Shown: positions 27,937 through 36,828 of the stretch, one piece after another | Layout of the letters: every line of letters begins with the position of its first letter | Numbering within the stretch: the stretch's first letter is position 1 | Assembly (NCBI RefSeq): GCF_001968835.1 | Contig: NZ_MRDE01000080.1 | Coordinates: 1 to 37,509, forward strand | Direction of reading: 5' to 3' | From: Tersicoccus phoenicis | GTDB lineage: Bacteria > Actinomycetota > Actinomycetes > Actinomycetales > Micrococcaceae | DNA length: 37,509 nucleotides | Translations under genes and position numbers: made by a program | Notes under the pieces: generated by a model | What the model was told of the DNA's origin: nothing | The model's database searches: none | The model's input: only the letters and a program-made list of their open reading frames with translations

Positions 27937-29584
27937 ACCGGTGGCGCCGACCCAGACCCCCCGCCGCAACGGCGGCGACCTCGTCGTCGAGACCCTCACC
28001 GCGCTCGGCGCCCGCACCGTCTTCGGCATCCCGGGCCAGCACGCCCTCGGCCTGTTCGACGCCCTGAGCCGCTCCGACCTGGCGTTCGTCTCCTCCCGGG
28101 TGGAGAACAACGCCGCCTTCGCCGCGGACGGCTACGCCCGGGCCACCGGCGAGGTCGGCGTCCTGTTCCTCTCCACCGGTCCCGGCGCCCTGACCGCCCT
28201 CGCCGGGCTGCAGGAGGCGTACGCGACCGGCGTGCCGATGATCGTGATCGCGAGCCAGATCCCCCTGGAGGGGCTCGGCGCCCGGCGCAAGGGCATGCTG
28301 CACCAGCTCGACGACCAGAAGGCCTCGGCCGCGAACGTCACCAAGAGCCAGCGCACCGTTCACCACGCCTCCGGCATCCCGTCGGCCATCCAGGACGCGT
28401 TCAGCGACGCGCTGACCGTGCCGCACGGGCCGGTGTGGGTGGAGATCCCGCAGGACGTGCTGCTGAACGAGGTGTTCGTCCCGCCCGTGCACGACGCGCT
28501 CGCCGAGGTGCTCGAACAGCCCGCCCGGGCCGAGCTGGTGGACGAGGCCGTGCAGTGGCTGACCGACGCGCGGCGGCCGGTGATCGTCGCCGGCGGCGGG
28601 GTGCGCCGGGCCGGGGCGGAGGCCGAGCTGCTGGCCGTGGCGGAGGCGCTGCGCGCCCCGGTGGTCTGTTCGCCCGGCGGCAAGGGCGCGTTCCCCTGGG
28701 ACCATGCGTTGTCCCTGCAGTCCTGGGTCGAGGACCGGCACGTGACCGACGTGCTCGAGGACGCCGACGTGCTGCTCGTCGTCGGCTCGGCCCTGGGCGA
28801 GGTGACGAGCAACTACTACACCCTCGCGCCGCGGGGCCGGCTGATCCAGATCGACGCCGAGCCGCGGGTGCTCGAGTCCAACGGGCCGGCGCTCGGGCTG
28901 CGGGCGGACGCGCGGTTGGCGCTGGCCCAGCTGGCCGGGCGGTTACCGGCGCGGGAGCCGGACGGTCGCGCGGAGCAGACGGTGCGGCGCACGCTCGACG
29001 CCGTCCGGGAACGGCTCGACGCTCAGGACCTCGCCCTCGAGCAGGGGTTCATGGCCGGGATCCGGGACGCCGTGCCCGACGACGCGCAGACCTTCTGGGA
29101 CATGACCATCGCCGCCTACTGGGCCTGGTCCTGCTGGGACGCACGGAGCGGGGCATTCCACTCGGCGCAGGGGGCCGGCGGACTCGGTTTCGGTTTCCCG
29201 GCCGGTATCGGCGGGGCGCTGGGCACCGGGCGGCGGGCGCTCGCCGTCTCCGGCGACGGGTCGGCGATGTACTCGATCGCCGAGCTCGCCACCGCCGTCC
29301 AGCACGCCGCGCCGGTGACCTGGCTGATCGTGGACGACGGCGGCTACGGCATTCTCCGGGAGTACATGCAGGACGCCTTCGGCAAGGCGACGGCCACCGA
29401 GCTGGCCCGGCCCGACTTCGTCGCCCTCGCCGGCGCCTTCGGGGTGCCCGCCGAGCGGGTGGCCCCCGAGCAGGTCGGCGACGCCCTGCGCCGGGCCTGG
29501 CAGGCGGAGGGCCCGAACGTCGTCGTGGTCGAGACCACCCTGCGCATGTTCGCCCCGACGCACCTGGCGGAGGACGGCGACTGA
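27926..29584 (+). CDS. ThDP-dependent enzyme of the acetolactate synthase superfamily
   Basis: A 552-aa enzyme with the three domains of this superfamily: the PYR domain with the catalytic glutamate E60 ([17 protein letters not shown]), a central domain (about 195-330), and the PP domain with the ThDP motif starting GDGS at 443. The motif ends VDDGGYG, so the usual asparagine metal ligand is D471. It lacks an acetolactate-synthase regulatory partner and lies in an operon with a ureohydrolase, so an acetolactate role is unlikely. AruI, the 2-ketoarginine decarboxylase of Pseudomonas, is a family member of similar length, and its product leads to guanidinobutyrate. That assignment is inference. 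Translation is coupled to the gene before it (11-bp overlap). Confidence 0.8.
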   Translation: MGTEPVAPTQTPRRNGGDLVVETLTALGARTVFGIPGQHALGLFDALSRSDLAFVSSRVENNAAFAADGYARATGEVGVLFLSTGPGALTALAGLQEAYATGVPMIVIASQIPLEGLGARRKGMLHQLDDQKASAANVTKSQRTVHHASGIPSAIQDAFSDALTVPHGPVWVEIPQDVLLNEVFVPPVHDALAEVLEQPARAELVDEAVQWLTDARRPVIVAGGGVRRAGAEAELLAVAEALRAPVVCSPGGKGAFPWDHALSLQSWVEDRHVTDVLEDADVLLVVGSALGEVTSNYYTLAPRGRLIQIDAEPRVLESNGPALGLRADARLALAQLAGRLPAREPDGRAEQTVRRTLDAVRERLDAQDLALEQGFMAGIRDAVPDDAQTFWDMTIAAYWAWSCWDARSGAFHSAQGAGGLGFGFPAGIGGALGTGRRALAVSGDGSAMYSIAELATAVQHAAPVTWLIVDDGGYGILREYMQDAFGKATATELARPDFVALAGAFGVPAERVAPEQVGDALRRAWQAEGPNVVVVETTLRMFAPTHLAEDGD

Positions 29585-29619
29585 GGTCGGGGCCGGACCG
29601 GCTCTGGTCACCGCTGGGT

Positions 29620-30333
29620 TCAGGCCGCACCGGCTGTGAGCTCGTCCGCCGTCATCGCGCCGAGCTGCCCGTCGACCATCCGCCACGCACTGTCCAGCCG
29701 TGGCAGGATCCGGGTCTCGTGGGTGACCAACAGGGTCGCGGTGGCGAACCGGGCCGTCAACTCGAGGATGAGGTCGACGATCTGGGCGCTCCGCTCCCGG
29801 TCCAGGGCGCTGGTCGGTTCGTCGACGACGAGCACCGCGGGATCGTTCATCAGGGCCCGGGCCACGTTGACCCGCTGCCGCTGCCCGCCGGAGAGCTGCG
29901 CGGGCCGTTTGCGGGCGTGATCGGCCAGCCCGACGGCGTCGAGCAGGTCCATCGCCCGCCGGGCGACCGCGGGCCGGCCCGCCCGGCGCCGCCGGTCGGT
30001 GGTCAACTCGTTCATCACCTGCAACTGCTCCACCGCGGTCAGGGACGGCAGCAGGTTGGCCTGCTGGAAGACGAGCCCGATCCGGGACCGCCGCAGCTGC
30101 GCCCGTTCGCCCAGGTTCAGGCCCGTGGCGTCGATCCCGTCGATGATCACGTGCCCGGAGTCGGGGGCGATCAGCGTCGAGGCCACGGCCAGCAGGCTGG
30201 ACTTGCCGGAGCCGGACGGGCCGGTGATCCCGGCGGTGGTCCCGGCCGCGACGGTCAGGCTGACGTCGTCGACGGCGGTGACGACGCCGTCGCCGTCGGG
30301 AAAGGTCAGGGTCAGGTGGGTCAGGTCGATCAT
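29620..30333 (-). CDS. ABC transporter ATPase, MacB/LolD type
   Basis: A 237-aa ATPase with Walker A GPSGSGKSS near residue 38, Q-loop FQQANLLPSLTAVEQL near 89, signature LSGGQRQRVNVARAL near 146 and Walker B VLVVDEPTSALD near 167. It belongs to the group that powers FtsX-like permeases (LolD, MacB, antimicrobial-peptide exporters). It overlaps the permease gene by ATGA, so the two are coupled and form one transporter. It is convergent with the ThDP-enzyme gene, with only 35 bp between stops. Confidence 0.93.
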   Translation of the reverse strand: MIDLTHLTLTFPDGDGVVTAVDDVSLTVAAGTTAGITGPSGSGKSSLLAVASTLIAPDSGHVIIDGIDATGLNLGERAQLRRSRIGLVFQQANLLPSLTAVEQLQVMNELTTDRRRRAGRPAVARRAMDLLDAVGLADHARKRPAQLSGGQRQRVNVARALMNDPAVLVVDEPTSALDRERSAQIVDLILELTARFATATLLVTHETRILPRLDSAWRMVDGQLGAMTADELTAGAA

Positions 30334-31463
30334 CGGGCACTCCCCAGGGCGATCAGCGGGTCGATCCGGGTGACGGAACGAGTGGCGACGGCGGCGCCCG
30401 CCAGGCCGAGCACCGTCATCGCGAGGGCGGGCAGCACGGTGGTCACCGGGCTGAACAGGAAGGGCAGGGCCGACCCGGCAGCGAGCCCGCCGAGCACGGT
30501 GATGCCGAGGCCCACGCCGATGCTGAGCACGAGCACGAGCAGCGCCTGCCCGAGGGCGTCGGCGACGAGCATCCGCGAGCCGGCGCCGAGCGCGGTCAGC
30601 ACGGCGACGTCACCGCGCCGCTGGATCGACCACACCGTGAAGAAGGCCCCGATCACGAGGGCGGAGATGCCGAACAGCAGGCCCACCATCAGCAGCAGCG
30701 ATCCGATCTCGGAGCGGAACGTCGACAGGGCGGTCAGGGAGCCGAGCACGGAGGTCGAGGTGGTGCCGGCGGCCGCGTCGGCGGCCTGCCAGTCGACCCC
30801 GGTGCCCTGGACCAGCAACACGGTGCCGACGGGTCGGGCGTCGGCGCCCGCGGTGGGGGTGCCGCCGGTGGGGGTGGCGGTGGTGGGGGTGGCGGCGAAC
30901 TGACGCCAGTCCGCGGCGGCGATCCCGACGACGGGCTGATGCGAGTACCAGCGCTGGGGACCGACCCGGTCCACCGTCATGGAACGCCCGGCGACGGTTA
31001 CGGTGTCCCCGGCGGTGACGCCCAGGGCATCGGCGGTCTGCCGCGGCAGCACCAGGTGACCCGGCGCCGGGGCGGGGTCACTGCCCGTACCGTTCCCGCC
31101 GCCGAAGAGGGCGACCGATTCTTTTCGCTGAGATGATGACGCGCCGGGACCGGGTGCGCCGGCCTGCACGCGGGCCTGGCTGATGCCCAGCGGCGTGACG
31201 GTGGTGACGCCGGGTCGGCGCTGCCAGGCGTCGGCCTGGGCGCCGGTGACGGTCGACCCCGGGTAGCTGGTGCCGCCGTCCGGATTCGCGGTGAACACGA
31301 CCCGGTCCGCCTGCAGGGCGGTGATCGCCGAGATGTTCCGTTGGACCAGGCCGCCGGTCAGACCGCTGAGGAAGGTGACCAGGATGGTGATGAGAGTGAC
31401 CACTGCTCCGATGAGCAGGAAGCGTCCTCGGGCGGCTTTGAGATCGCGCCACGCGACGAACAT
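30330..31463 (-). CDS. ABC permease, FtsX/MacB type
   Basis: A 377-aa membrane protein. One helix lies at 16-38 (FLLIGAVVTLITILVTFLSGL), then an extracytoplasmic domain (about 45-245) and three C-terminal helices in the FtsX domain (about 255-370). The extracytoplasmic part includes a low-complexity Thr/Pro/Gly stretch (PTTATPTGGTPTAGAD) encoded by repeated GGTGGGGGTGG on the plus strand. ATG 31463 follows AAAGGAAC; the frame opens far upstream but only as a shadow of the kinase promoter region. With the ATPase it should act in mechanotransmission or in export of peptides or lipids. The divergent two-component system is the likely regulator. Confidence 0.9.
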   Translation of the reverse strand: MFVAWRDLKAARGRFLLIGAVVTLITILVTFLSGLTGGLVQRNISAITALQADRVVFTANPDGGTSYPGSTVTGAQADAWQRRPGVTTVTPLGISQARVQAGAPGPGASSSQRKESVALFGGGNGTGSDPAPAPGHLVLPRQTADALGVTAGDTVTVAGRSMTVDRVGPQRWYSHQPVVGIAAADWRQFAATPTTATPTGGTPTAGADARPVGTVLLVQGTGVDWQAADAAAGTTSTSVLGSLTALSTFRSEIGSLLLMVGLLFGISALVIGAFFTVWSIQRRGDVAVLTALGAGSRMLVADALGQALLVLVLSIGVGLGITVLGGLAAGSALPFLFSPVTTVLPALAMTVLGLAGAAVATRSVTRIDPLIALGSAR

Positions 31464-31667
31464 GGGTGTTCCTTTCCGGGATCCGGCGCTGCCGGACCAG
31501 TGGTGGTGGAGATGCTCGGGCGAGCACCGGGCAGCCGGCGGGCGACCTGCACCCAGCGTCTCGTGCGAGCGCGGTGTCCGGCATCGTGCGCACGGACGGT
31601 CCCTGCGAGGCGCCGGGAGGAGGGGAGGATCCATCTTTCGGAGGCTGTCTCCGGCCGAACCGGGCGG

Positions 31668-31673
31668 TACCTT
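31668..31673 (+). promoter_or_regulatory. -10 box of the sensor kinase gene, leaderless start
   Basis: TACCTT seven bases before ATG 31681; CTGTCT 17 bases further upstream is a weak -35 box. No ribosome-binding site is present, so the kinase is probably translated from a leaderless RNA. Confidence 0.5.
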
Positions 31674-31680
31674 GTCGTCA

Positions 31681-32925
31681 ATGGGCAGAACGCAACCGGT
31701 GGCGACCGCAGAACCGGACCGCGCCGGTTCGTCGCTGAGCCGGATCCCCGTCGCCCTCGCGGTCGCACTGCACGTCCTCGTCGTGGCGCTCTGCCTGGTG
31801 ATCGCGGTCAACGCCCCCACGGGCGGCTTCGCCGCCGTCGAACTGGGGGTGGTGGCCGTGTTCCTGGCCGTCTGGTTCACCGGCGTCGCGCTCGCGCGGG
31901 CCCGGCCGGCCGGCGACGCTCGGCGGTCCGCCGCGGCGCGGGTGTGGCTGGGCGCGCTCACGGCGGCGTGGCTGGTGCTGATCGTCGTCAGTCAGGAGGC
32001 GATCTATCTCGCCTTTCCCCTTTTCTTCGTGCTCTTGCAGCTGCTGCCGGGCCTGCGCGGTGTGCTCGCCGTCGCCGCCGCCACCGTCGTCGCCGTCGTC
32101 GCCTTCGCCCGGCACCGGCCCGACGCGGGATTCGCGGGGGTGCTCGGCCCGGTGATCGGGGCGGCCGTCGCCGTCGTCATCGCGAACGCCTACCGGGCGC
32201 TGCTGACGGAGATCGCCGAGCGGCAGCAGCTGATCGAGGACCTCACCGCGACCCGGGCCGCGCTGGTCGAAGCGGAACGGTCGGCCGGCGTCGAGGCGGA
32301 GCGGGCGCGACTGGCGCGGGAGATCCACGACACCGTCTCCCAGTCGCTGTCCAGCATCATCATGCTGCTGCACGCAGCGGACCGGGCACCGGAATCGGCG
32401 CGGGCCGAACGGGTGGGGCAGGCCCGGCAGGCGGCGCAGGATGCGCTCGCCGAGACGCGGCAGTTCATCGCCGAACTGCAGCCGGCCGCCCTGCACGGCC
32501 GCGGCGTGGCGACGGCGTTGACCCGGCTCGCGGATCGGACCCGTGCGCAGAGCGGCCTCGCCGTCACCCTGACCCTGCCGCCCGACCTCGACGACCTGGC
32601 CGCGGTGCCGACCCCCGTCGAGGTGGGGCTGCTGCGGGTGGCACAGAACGCCGTCGCCAACGTCGTCCAGCACGCGTGGGCCAGTCGCCTGGACATCACC
32701 CTGAGCCGACTGGAGGGGCAGATCGTGCTCGACGTCGTCGACGACGGCGTGGGATTCGACGTCGACGCCGTGTTCCGGGCGGAACCGGCACAACCCGACG
32801 ACAGGATGTCGTTCGGGCTGCGCGGCGTCCGGGACCGGGTGGCCGCTCTCGGTGGCGACCTGATCGTGGAGAGCGGGCCGGGAGAGGGAACCAGCGTGGT
32901 GGCGTTGTTCGAGGTGGACCGGTGA
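31681..32925 (+). CDS. Sensor histidine kinase, NarL-type (HisKA_3)
   Basis: A 414-aa membrane kinase. Five or six hydrophobic helices occupy residues 22-170 with almost no extracellular loop, as in kinases that sense membrane state or work with an ABC transporter. A coiled linker (172-208) precedes the phosphoacceptor H216 in LAREIHDTVSQSLSS. The HATPase domain follows with the N-box VAQNAVANVVQHA near 322, VDDGVGFD near 352 and GLRGVRDRVAALGG near 379. It overlaps the response regulator by GTGA and diverges from the MacB-like transporter, 217 bp apart, suggesting control of that transporter. Confidence 0.93.
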   Translation: MGRTQPVATAEPDRAGSSLSRIPVALAVALHVLVVALCLVIAVNAPTGGFAAVELGVVAVFLAVWFTGVALARARPAGDARRSAAARVWLGALTAAWLVLIVVSQEAIYLAFPLFFVLLQLLPGLRGVLAVAAATVVAVVAFARHRPDAGFAGVLGPVIGAAVAVVIANAYRALLTEIAERQQLIEDLTATRAALVEAERSAGVEAERARLAREIHDTVSQSLSSIIMLLHAADRAPESARAERVGQARQAAQDALAETRQFIAELQPAALHGRGVATALTRLADRTRAQSGLAVTLTLPPDLDDLAAVPTPVEVGLLRVAQNAVANVVQHAWASRLDITLSRLEGQIVLDVVDDGVGFDVDAVFRAEPAQPDDRMSFGLRGVRDRVAALGGDLIVESGPGEGTSVVALFEVDR

Positions 32926-33551
32926 GCCTGCGGGTGCTGATCGCCGATGACCACCCGGTGATCCGGGCCGGCCTGACCGCCCTGTTCGACACGGAACAGG
33001 ACATCGAGGTGGCCGGCGCCGTCGGCACCACCGCCGCGGCCGTGGCGGCCGTGCGTGAGCTGGCCCCCGACGTCGTGCTGATGGACCTGCAGTTCGACCA
33101 CCGCTTCGAAGGGGCGGAGGCGACGCGCACGCTGCGGGCCCTGCCCGACCCGCCGGCCGTGCTGGTGCTGACCAACTTCGACACGGACAGCGACATCGTC
33201 TCGGCGATCGAGGCCGGTGCCGCCGGCTACCTGCTCAAGGACGCGCCACCGGGGGAGATCGTCGCGGCCGTCCGGGCCGCCGCCGTCGGGCAGACCGCGC
33301 TCGCCCCGGCGGTCGCCTCCCGGCTGCTGACCCGGATGCGGGAGCGCCCGACGGCGCTGAGCTCCCGGGAGCTGCAGGTGCTCGACCTGGTGGCCCGCGG
33401 GCACAGCAACACCGAGGTCGCCGGGGAGCTGTACGTCAGCGAGACGACGGTCAAGTCGCACCTGGCGCACATCTACCCGAAACTCGGCGTCAGCTCCCGG
33501 ACGGCGGCGGTCGCGGCGGCGCGGCGGGCCGGGTATCTCCGGCGGGGATAG
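32922..33551 (+). CDS. Response regulator, NarL/FixJ family
   Basis: A 209-aa regulator. The receiver domain (1-120) has the acidic pair D9-D10, phosphoacceptor D55 (VVLMDLQF), the switch threonine of VLTNFDT and lysine of YLLKDA. The LuxR-type helix-turn-helix is at about 145-205 (LSSRELQVLDLVARGHSNTEVAGELYVSE and TVKSHLAHIYPKLGV). The GTG start overlaps the kinase stop (GTGA), so the pair is translationally coupled. The likely target is the divergent ABC transporter and the pair's own promoter. Confidence 0.95.
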   Translation: MSLRVLIADDHPVIRAGLTALFDTEQDIEVAGAVGTTAAAVAAVRELAPDVVLMDLQFDHRFEGAEATRTLRALPDPPAVLVLTNFDTDSDIVSAIEAGAAGYLLKDAPPGEIVAAVRAAAVGQTALAPAVASRLLTRMRERPTALSSRELQVLDLVARGHSNTEVAGELYVSETTVKSHLAHIYPKLGVSSRTAAVAAARRAGYLRRG

Positions 33552-33603
33552 ACGGCGACTTTCCCGCCGTGCCCACTGGTGGCCGACGCCGCGGCGTAGC
33601 AGC

Positions 33604-34320
33604 ATGGTCGGCATGGATCACTGGGCGAGCTTCCCCTGGTGGCTCATCTTCCCGATCTGGGCGATGGCCGGCGGCGGATTCGCGGCGAGCCGGCGCGCCC
33701 GCCGGAAGGTGCGCCAGACCCCGCGCACCGCGGGGCCGCCACGGCGTCCGTCGGCCGCTGACGCCCGCGCCGAGCAACGCGCGCAGCGCGAGCGCCAGCT
33801 GGCGTCGGCGCGGCAGTTGATCGCCGATCACGATGCCGTCAACGGCCGGTGGCTGACGTACGAACTCGACGTCGCCCGGCTGATCGACTTCCCGATGATG
33901 ACGGACGTGCGCGAGCCGCTCACGGTCGACTTCATCCGGGCCAAGCGGACGGCGGACGGGCTGCGACCGCGCAGTCCGGAGGCACTGCTGGCGGACGACG
34001 GGGTCGCGGAGTACCGGGACGCGGTGCGCCGGTTCGAGGTCGCCTTCGACCTGGCCGAGCGGGAGGCGCTGCGGGTCCGGGACGGACACTACACCGAGGC
34101 CGATCAGCGCCGGCTCGCGCACGCCCGGCAGCTGCTGCGGGTGGCCGTGGATCCCGGCGCGACCGCCAACGAGCGGCAGGTGGCCTACACACGGGTCCAC
34201 CGCGAACTCGAGGGCGTCATCGTCCTGCCGGTGGAGGCGGTGGCCGGCCTGGAACGTCGTGTGGTGCTCGGCCTGCCGGCCGGATCCCGCCTTCGGCGGC
34301 CGGCCGACGGCGCCGCCTGA
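33604..34320 (+). CDS. Membrane-anchored protein of unknown function
   Basis: A 238-aa protein, not recognised. One short hydrophobic segment near the N-terminus (WASFPWWLIFPIWAMAGGGFAA, residues 7-28) is followed by a basic Arg/Pro stretch and then a long charged helical region (50-200) that should lie in the cytoplasm (RAQRERQLASARQLIADHD, EYRDAVRRFEVAFDLAEREAL). The start may be ATG 33604 or ATG 33613. TAGCAG at 33597-33602 fits as a -10 box for a leaderless RNA starting near the second ATG. It lies 52 bp after the response regulator and convergent to the IclR gene. Confidence 0.75.
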   Translation: MVGMDHWASFPWWLIFPIWAMAGGGFAASRRARRKVRQTPRTAGPPRRPSAADARAEQRAQRERQLASARQLIADHDAVNGRWLTYELDVARLIDFPMMTDVREPLTVDFIRAKRTADGLRPRSPEALLADDGVAEYRDAVRRFEVAFDLAEREALRVRDGHYTEADQRRLAHARQLLRVAVDPGATANERQVAYTRVHRELEGVIVLPVEAVAGLERRVVLGLPAGSRLRRPADGAA

Positions 34321-34324
34321 GGCC

Positions 34325-35116
34325 CTACCCGGGCCAGGGCCGGCCGCCGAGCCGGCCGGAGACGGCGTCCGCCGCCTCCCGGCAGGTCGCGCCGAGGGCG
34401 GGCACCGCGTTCCGGGCTGTCCGGTAGCGGGGTGCCGAGAGCAGCACCGCCGCCACCACGACACCGCGGTGGTCCTGTACCGCGGCGGCGATGCCCACCT
34501 CGTCCTCCGCGGTCAGCCCGTAGTTGACGGCGTACCCGTCCGCGCGGACCGTGGCGAGCAGACCCGGCAGGTCGCCGAGCGCGTCATCGTGCTGCGGACC
34601 CGTCACCGATCCGCTGCTCACCAGGCCCCGGACCTCGTCGTCGGCCATCGCCGCGAGGAACACCCGCACGCTCGCGCTCGCCGTCGTCGTGTACCGGGTG
34701 CCGAGCGCTGCGGTGTGCTTGATCAGCCGGCTGCTGGGGATCTGTTCCACGGACACCGACCCGTGCCCGTCCCAGACCATCAGCGCCGCCGTCTCCCGGG
34801 TCCGATCCGCCAGCCCGTCCAGCACCGGGTACGCCACCTGCCGCACCTCGAGCCGGGCCAGGAGCGGGCCGGCGATCGCGATGATCCCCACCCCGAGCCG
34901 GAACCGGCGGGTCACGGGGTCCCGCTCGACCAGGTCCTCGGCCTCCAGGTTGGCGAGTACCCGGGACACCGTGCTCTTGTGCACCCCGATGCGGGCCGCG
35001 ATCTCCGTCACGCCGAGGCTGGGTTCGTCCACGGTGAAACACCGCAGCACGGCCACCGCGTTGGTGATCGCCGAAGGCCCCCGGCCGCCCAGCTCGTCGT
35101 CGTTGCCCATGCTCAT
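34325..35116 (-). CDS. IclR-family transcriptional regulator
   Basis: A 263-aa regulator. The N-terminal winged helix (residues 15-75) shows AITNAVAVLRCF, LGVTEIAARIGVHKSTVSRVLANLE and the wing DPVTRRFRLG. The effector-binding domain (85-255) shows RTRETAALMVWDG, YTTTASASVRVFLAA and AEDEVGIAAAVQDHRG. IclR proteins usually sense small organic acids or amines and control catabolic and transport genes. The neighbours (a phospholipase D-like gene, divergent, 58 bp away, and an unknown gene) do not reveal its targets; the catabolic units at 12-20 kb and 25-29 kb are possible. On the minus strand CAGAAT lies six bases before ATG 35116, a poor -10 box. Confidence 0.92.
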   Translation of the reverse strand: MSMGNDDELGGRGPSAITNAVAVLRCFTVDEPSLGVTEIAARIGVHKSTVSRVLANLEAEDLVERDPVTRRFRLGVGIIAIAGPLLARLEVRQVAYPVLDGLADRTRETAALMVWDGHGSVSVEQIPSSRLIKHTAALGTRYTTTASASVRVFLAAMADDEVRGLVSSGSVTGPQHDDALGDLPGLLATVRADGYAVNYGLTAEDEVGIAAAVQDHRGVVVAAVLLSAPRYRTARNAVPALGATCREAADAVSGRLGGRPWPG

Positions 35117-35162
35117 CTGCCCATTCTGCTGGCGCGGTGCCCGAAGTCACCGGTGGGGCACC

Positions 35163-35168
35163 TAGCAT
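35163..35168 (+). promoter_or_regulatory. -10 box of the phospholipase D-like gene, leaderless start
   Basis: TAGCAT six bases before the GTG start at 35175. The GGAG between them is too close to be a standard ribosome-binding site. Confidence 0.5.
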
Positions 35169-35174
35169 GGAGCC

Positions 35175-36782
35175 GTGTCGACGTCCTGGTACCTGCGCAA
35201 ACACGAGCGGGACAACCGCTGGACGACCCTCGACGATCCCCACCCCGGTCAGCAGGCGTTCTCGTCCGGCAACGTCGTCCGGCCCCTGATCCACGGTGCC
35301 GTGTACTTCGCGGAGCTGTACGACCGGATCGAGGCCATGGGCCCGGGGGACCTGCTGCTGTTCACGGACTGGCGCGGCGACCCGGACGAGCGGATGACCG
35401 GGGAGCCGGGCAGCGAGGTCGCGCGCGTGCTGGGTCGGGCCGATGAACGCGGCGTGGACGTGCGGGGACTGGTGTGGCGCTCCCACTGGGACAAACTCCA
35501 TTTCTCCGCCGACGAGAACCGCCACCTGATCCAGGCACTGCAGGACCGCGGGGCGGAGACCCTGCTGGACATGCGGGTGCGCACCATGGGTTCCCACCAC
35601 CAGAAGTTCGTGGTGCTGCGCCACCGGGACCGGCCCGACGACGACGTCGCCTACGTGGGCGGCATCGACCTGTGCCACTCCCGGCGCGACGACGCCCGGC
35701 ACGGCGGGGACCCGCAGCCCCAGTCCATGGCCGGGGAGTACGGCGTCACGCCGCCGTGGCACGACGTGCAGGTGGCCATCCAGGGCCCGGCAGTGCACGA
35801 CGTCGAGACCGTGTTCCGGGAGCGGTGGGACGACCCGACGCCCCTCACCCGGGCTCCCTGGCGCCGGCTGCGGGACGCGCTGGCGCGGGACGACACCACG
35901 CCGTCACCGCTGCCGCCGCGCAGCGCCGCCCCCGCGCCGATCGACGGGGCCACCCATCACGTGCAACTGTTGCGCACCTACCCGGACCTGCGCTGGGGCA
36001 TGGACTACCCGTTCGCCCGCGGCGGTGAGCGCTCGGTCGCCCGCGGGTACACGAAGGCGTTGGACCACGCCAGGAAGCTCGTGTACATCGAAGACCAGTA
36101 CCTGTGGTCCACCGACGTCGCCGACCGGCTCGACCACGGGTTACGGGTCAGCCCGGACCTGCGCGTGCTCGGCGTGCTGCCGCGGTTCACCGACCAGGGC
36201 GGAGCCACCGGCCGGCCCCCGCAGCTGGTGGGACGGGAGCGGGCGCTCCGGCTGATCTCCGCCTCCGCTCCCGAGCGGGTGGCGTTCTACGGTCTGGAGA
36301 ACCGGGACGGGGTGCCCGTCTACGTGCACGCGAAGGTCTGCATCATGGACGACGTGTGGGCCTCGGTCGGCTCCGACAACTTCAACCGCCGGTCCTGGAC
36401 CCACGACTCCGAGCTCTCCGCCGCCGTGATCGACGACGCGGGGGAGGGGCACTCGACGTACGCGCGGCGGCTGCGGCTCCGGCTGGCCGCCGAGCACCTG
36501 GGCCGGGCGCTGCCGGACGGCGTGGACGACGACGGTCTCGCGGAGACCATGGCGGACTGCCTGGACGAGCACGACATTTTCGACACTTACGCGCAGGCCA
36601 CCGACCGGCTGGAGCACTGGTACGCCGGCGGTCGGCGCGGTCCCCGGCCCCCCGGCGGTCTGCGCCGGCTGTCGCCACCCCGGCTGCGCCCGGTCACCCG
36701 GGCCTGGGCGAGCGTGCTGTACCGGACCGTGCACGACCCGGACGGCCGCCCGCGGGGTCTGAAGGTCCGCGACCGGTTCTGA
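35175..36782 (+). CDS. Phospholipase D superfamily protein
   Basis: A 535-aa protein with two HKD catalytic motifs. The first is H142-Q-K144 in SHHQKFVV, followed by YVGGIDLCHSRRDD. The second is H385-A-K387 with D392 in YVHAKVCIMDD, followed by ASVGSDNFNRRSWTHDSE. The layout is that of eukaryote-like phospholipase D enzymes, which cleave phosphodiesters of phospholipids or transfer phosphatidyl groups, not of the short nucleases or of cardiolipin synthases with N-terminal membrane helices. No signal peptide is seen, so it should act inside the cell. GTG 35175 is preceded by TAGCAT six bases upstream. It diverges from the IclR gene. Confidence 0.9.
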   Translation: MSTSWYLRKHERDNRWTTLDDPHPGQQAFSSGNVVRPLIHGAVYFAELYDRIEAMGPGDLLLFTDWRGDPDERMTGEPGSEVARVLGRADERGVDVRGLVWRSHWDKLHFSADENRHLIQALQDRGAETLLDMRVRTMGSHHQKFVVLRHRDRPDDDVAYVGGIDLCHSRRDDARHGGDPQPQSMAGEYGVTPPWHDVQVAIQGPAVHDVETVFRERWDDPTPLTRAPWRRLRDALARDDTTPSPLPPRSAAPAPIDGATHHVQLLRTYPDLRWGMDYPFARGGERSVARGYTKALDHARKLVYIEDQYLWSTDVADRLDHGLRVSPDLRVLGVLPRFTDQGGATGRPPQLVGRERALRLISASAPERVAFYGLENRDGVPVYVHAKVCIMDDVWASVGSDNFNRRSWTHDSELSAAVIDDAGEGHSTYARRLRLRLAAEHLGRALPDGVDDDGLAETMADCLDEHDIFDTYAQATDRLEHWYAGGRRGPRPPGGLRRLSPPRLRPVTRAWASVLYRTVHDPDGRPRGLKVRDRF

Positions 36783-36816
36783 CGGCGGTGCGGTCCCGTG
36801 TGAGAGTGAGCGTGAC

Positions 36817-36822
36817 TACGTT
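36817..36822 (+). promoter_or_regulatory. -10 box of the HEPN-motif gene, leaderless start
   Basis: TACGTT six bases before ATG 36829, with no ribosome-binding site. Confidence 0.4.
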
Positions 36823-36828
36823 GGGTCC

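Noticed and set aside
27926-29584. Acetolactate synthase large subunit (ilvB)
   Set aside because: There is no small regulatory subunit or branched-chain synthesis gene nearby, and the gene is translationally coupled to a ureohydrolase. I kept only the superfamily call.
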